Assembly: GCA_964548905.1 (NCBI GenBank)
Contig: CAZJTL010000210.1
Location: 1-8,682, forward strand
Length of the DNA: 8,682 bases
DNA from: CAZJTL01 sp964548905
Lineage (GTDB): Bacteria; Cyanobacteriota; Cyanobacteriia; Cyanobacteriales; Xenococcaceae
Direction: 5' to 3'
A program made the translations under genes and the position numbers. The notes beneath the pieces are model-generated. The model searched no databases. It was not told the origin of the DNA and saw nothing but the letters and a program-made list of their open reading frames with translations. Every line of letters starts with the position of its first letter. The first letter of the stretch is position 1. This document shows, piece by piece, positions 6,495 through 8,682 of the stretch.

Positions 6495-6514
6495 GGAAAA
6501 TGGTAACATTTTCC
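6495..6514. promoter_or_regulatory. Perfect 20-bp palindrome, possible operator
   Basis: Arms GGAAAATG (6495-6502) and CATTTTCC (6507-6514) are perfectly complementary around GTAA. On the minus strand a TCTAAT -10-like box (6484-6489) sits five bases downstream, so the palindrome would span roughly the -17 to -37 zone of the carboxypeptidase promoter, a usual place for a repressor. It has no T-run on either side, which argues against a terminator. The protein that might bind it is unknown. Confidence 0.45.
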
Positions 6515-6788
6515 ATTCTGCTCCGAAGCATACTTGAACCTTTTTAGCGGACACGGCTACTCGATTTACGGCTGTTATTGCCTTCCCTATTCCCAGCTTG
6601 ACTTTTAGATGTTAATTATTATTAAGTTTGTTATCTTCCTTAATAATTTTATCCTCTGTAATCTACCCAAACTGTTACAGCCGCAACTGCAATCAGCATA
6701 TCGTCATTTTGATCGTTGAGTGCTAATTTTTTTAACTTTTAATTTATGTACAGACTCTTAACAGTAGTACTTCTGAGCGTTAAATTAA

Positions 6789-6797
6789 GGGAGGTGT
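6789..6797 (+). promoter_or_regulatory. Strong Shine-Dalgarno motif unusually far from the start
   Basis: GGGAGGTGT is nearly the full anti-SD complement, but its GGAGG core (6790-6794) lies 19 nt before the ATG at 6814, about twice the usual distance. The frame has a stop (TAA) at 6799-6801, so no earlier in-frame start can use it. Either the spacing is tolerated, the leader folds to shorten it, or the motif is incidental. Confidence 0.4.
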
Positions 6798-6813
6798 ATA
6801 AAAAGTTATTAAT

Positions 6814-8229
6814 ATGATTGACTCACAAGGTTTGTCCTCTAGAATCGAGAAGGATTCAATGGGAGAAAAGCAAATCCCTAACGATACATATTATGGAATT
6901 CAAACCTCAAGAGCGATCGAGAATTTTCCCATTAGTGGGATTAAGCCATTAGCGACCTATGTAGATGCTTGTATTTTAATCAAAAAAGCTGCCGCGATCG
7001 CCAACAAAGAATTGGGCTGTATCACTGAAGAAATTGGTGAAGCGATCGTCACAGCAAGTGATGAAGTCCTTCAAGGTAATTTTCGCGATCAGTTTGTTGT
7101 CGATGTTTATCAAGCTGGTGCGGGAACCTCTCATCATATGAATATCAACGAAGTTCTAGCCAATCGTGCCTTAGAAATTCTTGGTGATGTCAAAGGAAAC
7201 TATCAAAGAGTTAGTCCTAACGATCATGTTAACTACGGTCAGTCTACCAATGATGTCATTCCTACTGCGATTAGAATTGGTGGATTATTTGCCTTAGAAC
7301 ATTCTCTTTATCCTGCTTTAGAAACAGCGATCGTGACTCTAGCCAAAAAAGGTGAGGAATTTCAGGATATTGTTAAATCGGGACGCACTCACTTACAAGA
7401 TGCCGTTCCAGTTAGACTCGGAGATAGTTTTCGCGCTTGGGCGCAAATTCTCAACGATCATAAAATTAGAATCAAGCGATCGGCAGAAGATCTATATGCT
7501 TTAGGTTTAGGTGGTAGTGCGGCGGGAACGGGTTTAAATACCCATCCTCAATATCGTTTTCGGGTAGCAGAGATTCTCTCAGAGTTAATTGGTAAACCTC
7601 TACGTCCTGCACCTCATTTAATGGCAGCTATGCAGAGTATGGCTCCTTTTGTCAGCGTTTCTGGGTCAATACGCAATCTAGCACAAGATTTAGCCAAAAT
7701 ATCTCACGATTTACGCTTGATGGATTCGGGACCAAAAACGGGTTTTAAAGAAATCCAATTACCACCCGTCCAGCCAGGTTCTTCAATTATGCCAGGAAAA
7801 TACAATCCAGTCATGGCAGAAATGACGAGTATGGTATGTTTTCAAATAATGGGTTATGACAGCGCGATCACTTTAGCAGCACAAGCAGGACAATTAGAAT
7901 TAAATGTGATGATGCCTTTGATTGCCTATAATCTGATTCATAGTATTGAAATCTTGGGCAATACCATCGATGCTTTATCGAAACGTTGTTTGGCGGGAAT
8001 TAGTGCCGATCGCGATCGTTGTTTGCACTATGCAGAAGGAAGTTTAGCTTTAGTCACAGCGCTAAATACCCATATAGGTTATCTCAATGCCGCCGCCGTT
8101 GCTAAAGAATCTTTAGAAACTGGCAAGTCTTTACGTCAAATTGTCTTAGAAAAGGGATTAATGAGCGAAGCTGAATTAGCTAAGGTGTTGGATTTAGACA
8201 AAATGAGTACACTACCGACTAATTCTTAA
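6814..8229 (+). CDS. aspA: Aspartate ammonia-lyase-like protein (fumarase/aspartase superfamily)
   Basis: This 471-residue cytosolic enzyme, normally a homotetramer, would cleave L-aspartate reversibly to fumarate and ammonia. The N-terminus (IEKDSMGEKQIPNDTYYGIQTSRAIENFPI, residues 11-40) reads like bacterial aspartases rather than fumarase C. Active-site regions are in place: GAGTS (102-106), QSTND (143-147), GRTHLQD (190-196) with Thr192 and His193, and the flexible loop GSSIMPGKYNP (322-332) with Ser323 as the catalytic base and Lys329 and Asn331 as substrate contacts, matching the layout of Bacillus AspB. Two positions differ from the usual pattern: His108 in GTSHHMN where Asn is customary, and Tyr330 in GKYNP where Val is customary. 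A changed specificity within the superfamily is therefore possible. The ATG is fixed by an upstream stop at 6799. It is convergent with the toxin remnant, with no terminator seen. Confidence 0.85.
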   Translation: MIDSQGLSSRIEKDSMGEKQIPNDTYYGIQTSRAIENFPISGIKPLATYVDACILIKKAAAIANKELGCITEEIGEAIVTASDEVLQGNFRDQFVVDVYQAGAGTSHHMNINEVLANRALEILGDVKGNYQRVSPNDHVNYGQSTNDVIPTAIRIGGLFALEHSLYPALETAIVTLAKKGEEFQDIVKSGRTHLQDAVPVRLGDSFRAWAQILNDHKIRIKRSAEDLYALGLGGSAAGTGLNTHPQYRFRVAEILSELIGKPLRPAPHLMAAMQSMAPFVSVSGSIRNLAQDLAKISHDLRLMDSGPKTGFKEIQLPPVQPGSSIMPGKYNPVMAEMTSMVCFQIMGYDSAITLAAQAGQLELNVMMPLIAYNLIHSIEILGNTIDALSKRCLAGISADRDRCLHYAEGSLALVTALNTHIGYLNAAAVAKESLETGKSLRQIVLEKGLMSEAELAKVLDLDKMSTLPTNS

Positions 8230-8264
8230 TACCCACCCTCTAATCAAACCTTCTGCCCTATGCC

Positions 8265-8459
8265 TTATTGAATCTTGAGCATTCCTTTAGCTATCATTTC
8301 TTCAGCCAGCAACTTTGGAGAAACAATCATTACCTCTTCTACGGCGTAAGAATGAGTAACACAGCTTCCATGTTTCCTAATTACTAATATTAGTTTGGCA
8401 ATTCGACTTTCTGCAACAGAACCACTAAAAAGAATATTGGCATCAAGAAAGACTTTCAC
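8265..8459 (-). pseudogene. PIN-domain (VapC-like) toxin gene with the middle missing
   Basis: The 64-codon frame opens with a typical PIN start, MKVFLDANILFSGS, including the first catalytic acid Asp6, and continues to THSYAVEEV (residues 35-43) with the second acidic position (Glu41 or Glu42). It then jumps to MIVSPKLLAEEMIAKGMLKIQ, which resembles the last strand and helix of this PIN family. Full-length members have about 130-140 residues, so roughly 70 residues with the remaining catalytic aspartates are absent while the frame stays open. It is probably inactive as a ribonuclease. The GTG start (8457-8459) shares one base with the antitoxin stop codon and has GAGGAG (8471-8476) 11 nt upstream, so translation is coupled. 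The reading as an internal deletion is inference from family knowledge; it might be a very short divergent protein instead. Confidence 0.68.
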
Positions 8460-8682
8460 TAAAGTTCAAACTCCTCAAGTTCATCTTCATTTAGCTTTTG
8501 AAACTCTTCCACTCGTTTATCAGAATAAATTTCTACTGAAAAAGTTACCCCAGGACGCAATAAAAGTCCTTCTTCGCTTTCTTCAATAACAATCTGTCCT
8601 CCTGTTTCAAGACCATATTTTTTTCTCAAGTCTTTGGGAAGAGTGATTGTACCCCTTTCATTGATTGAGATAATTCTTTCCA
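8459..8682 (-). CDS. AbrB/SpoVT-type antitoxin (VapB-like), start codon cut by the window edge
   Basis: The minus strand from the window edge reads ERIISINERGTITLPKDLR, then KKYGLETGGQIVIEES, then a stretch rich in Glu, ending in DELEEFEL and TAG (8459-8461). The first 45 residues match the swapped-hairpin AbrB DNA-binding fold (R-G-T-I-T-L-P-K-x-L-R-K-K-Y-G-L pattern), which binds its own promoter. The acidic C-terminal tail would wrap the toxin. The last two bases of a likely ATG are present at 8681-8682; its A would be at 8683, giving a 74-residue protein of normal size, although an earlier start cannot be excluded. It overlaps the PIN gene by one base, the standard antitoxin-then-toxin order. 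No defect is visible, so the antitoxin appears intact while its partner is not. Confidence 0.85.
   Translation of the reverse strand, partial: ERIISINERGTITLPKDLRKKYGLETGGQIVIEESEEGLLLRPGVTFSVEIYSDKRVEEFQKLNEDELEEFEL

Larger units (their letters stand above)
6457..6813. promoter_or_regulatory. Divergent intergenic region between carboxypeptidase and aspartase-like genes
   Basis: This 357-bp region has no convincing gene. It contains the 20-bp palindrome near the carboxypeptidase start (6495-6514), an AT-only inverted repeat (ATTATTAAG at 6618-6626 with CTTAATAAT at 6639-6647), and near the right end a weak promoter-like arrangement: GTA-N8-TAA at about 6748-6761, then TAAATT about 19 bp further on. 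The latter is one base short of an NtcA box, so nitrogen control of the aspartase-like gene is only a guess. A minus-strand frame running in from 6554 overlaps the carboxypeptidase gene and looks spurious. Confidence 0.5.

Noticed and set aside
6282..6554. Minus-strand frame of 90 codons
   Set aside because: It overlaps the carboxypeptidase N-terminus in another frame and shows no recognisable domain.
6618..6647. AT-only inverted repeat as a terminator
   Set aside because: It lies far from the end of any gene and its stem is nearly all A-T pairs, likely by chance in this AT-rich gap.
350..7001. HIP1 octamers as a regulatory or mobile system
   Set aside because: GCGATCGC is a genome-wide over-represented motif in many cyanobacteria; here it is useful as a taxonomic marker only.
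8395..8589. Plus-strand frame of 64 codons
   Set aside because: It is antisense to the toxin-antitoxin junction; the minus-strand frames explain this DNA better.

Overview
The window looks like cyanobacterial chromosome. Nine exact copies of the octamer GCGATCGC (HIP1) occur at 350, 2292, 3255, 4188, 4678, 5386, 5644, 6266 and 6994, where chance would give about 0.1. The intergenic gaps carry short heptameric tandem repeats of the kind known from cyanobacteria, and the gene families fit (NrtP-type nitrate permease, SWIM protein, AspA-like lyase, NtcA-type promoter box). The exact genus cannot be named from this alone.

Layout. Positions 1-245 are non-coding, with three hairpins that may be the worn end of an insertion element. 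A minus-strand gene for a small alpha/beta-hydrolase-like protein (246-779) is divergent from a plus-strand nitrate/nitrite permease gene, nrtP (1119-2636). The 339-bp gap between them holds a perfect NtcA-type box, GTA-N8-TAC, inside a larger palindrome. nrtP ends in a strong intrinsic terminator. Next, on the minus strand, is tRNA-Arg(CCG) with its own promoter.

Four minus-strand protein genes follow, reading from high to low coordinates: an M15 D-Ala-D-Ala carboxypeptidase (5584-6456), a SWIM zinc-finger protein (4656-5543), an aldose-1-epimerase-type mutarotase (3783-4652) and a fructose-6-phosphate-aldolase-type protein (2999-3634). The first three are tightly spaced (40 and 3 bp) and may be one transcript. 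Repeat mosaics fill the two larger gaps: one holds the start codon of the SWIM gene, and the other separates mutarotase from aldolase.

A 357-bp divergent region with a 20-bp palindrome leads to an aspartate ammonia-lyase-like gene (6814-8229, plus). At the right edge, on the minus strand, is a toxin-antitoxin pair: an AbrB-type antitoxin that is complete except for the first base of its start codon, overlapping by one base a PIN-domain toxin gene that appears to have lost its middle.

Together the genes cover nitrate uptake, amino-acid nitrogen turnover, sugar-phosphate chemistry and cell-wall trimming. I see no clear large undescribed system. The best leads are the in-frame gutted toxin beside an intact antitoxin, the heptamer array that contains a start codon, and the extended NtcA palindrome.
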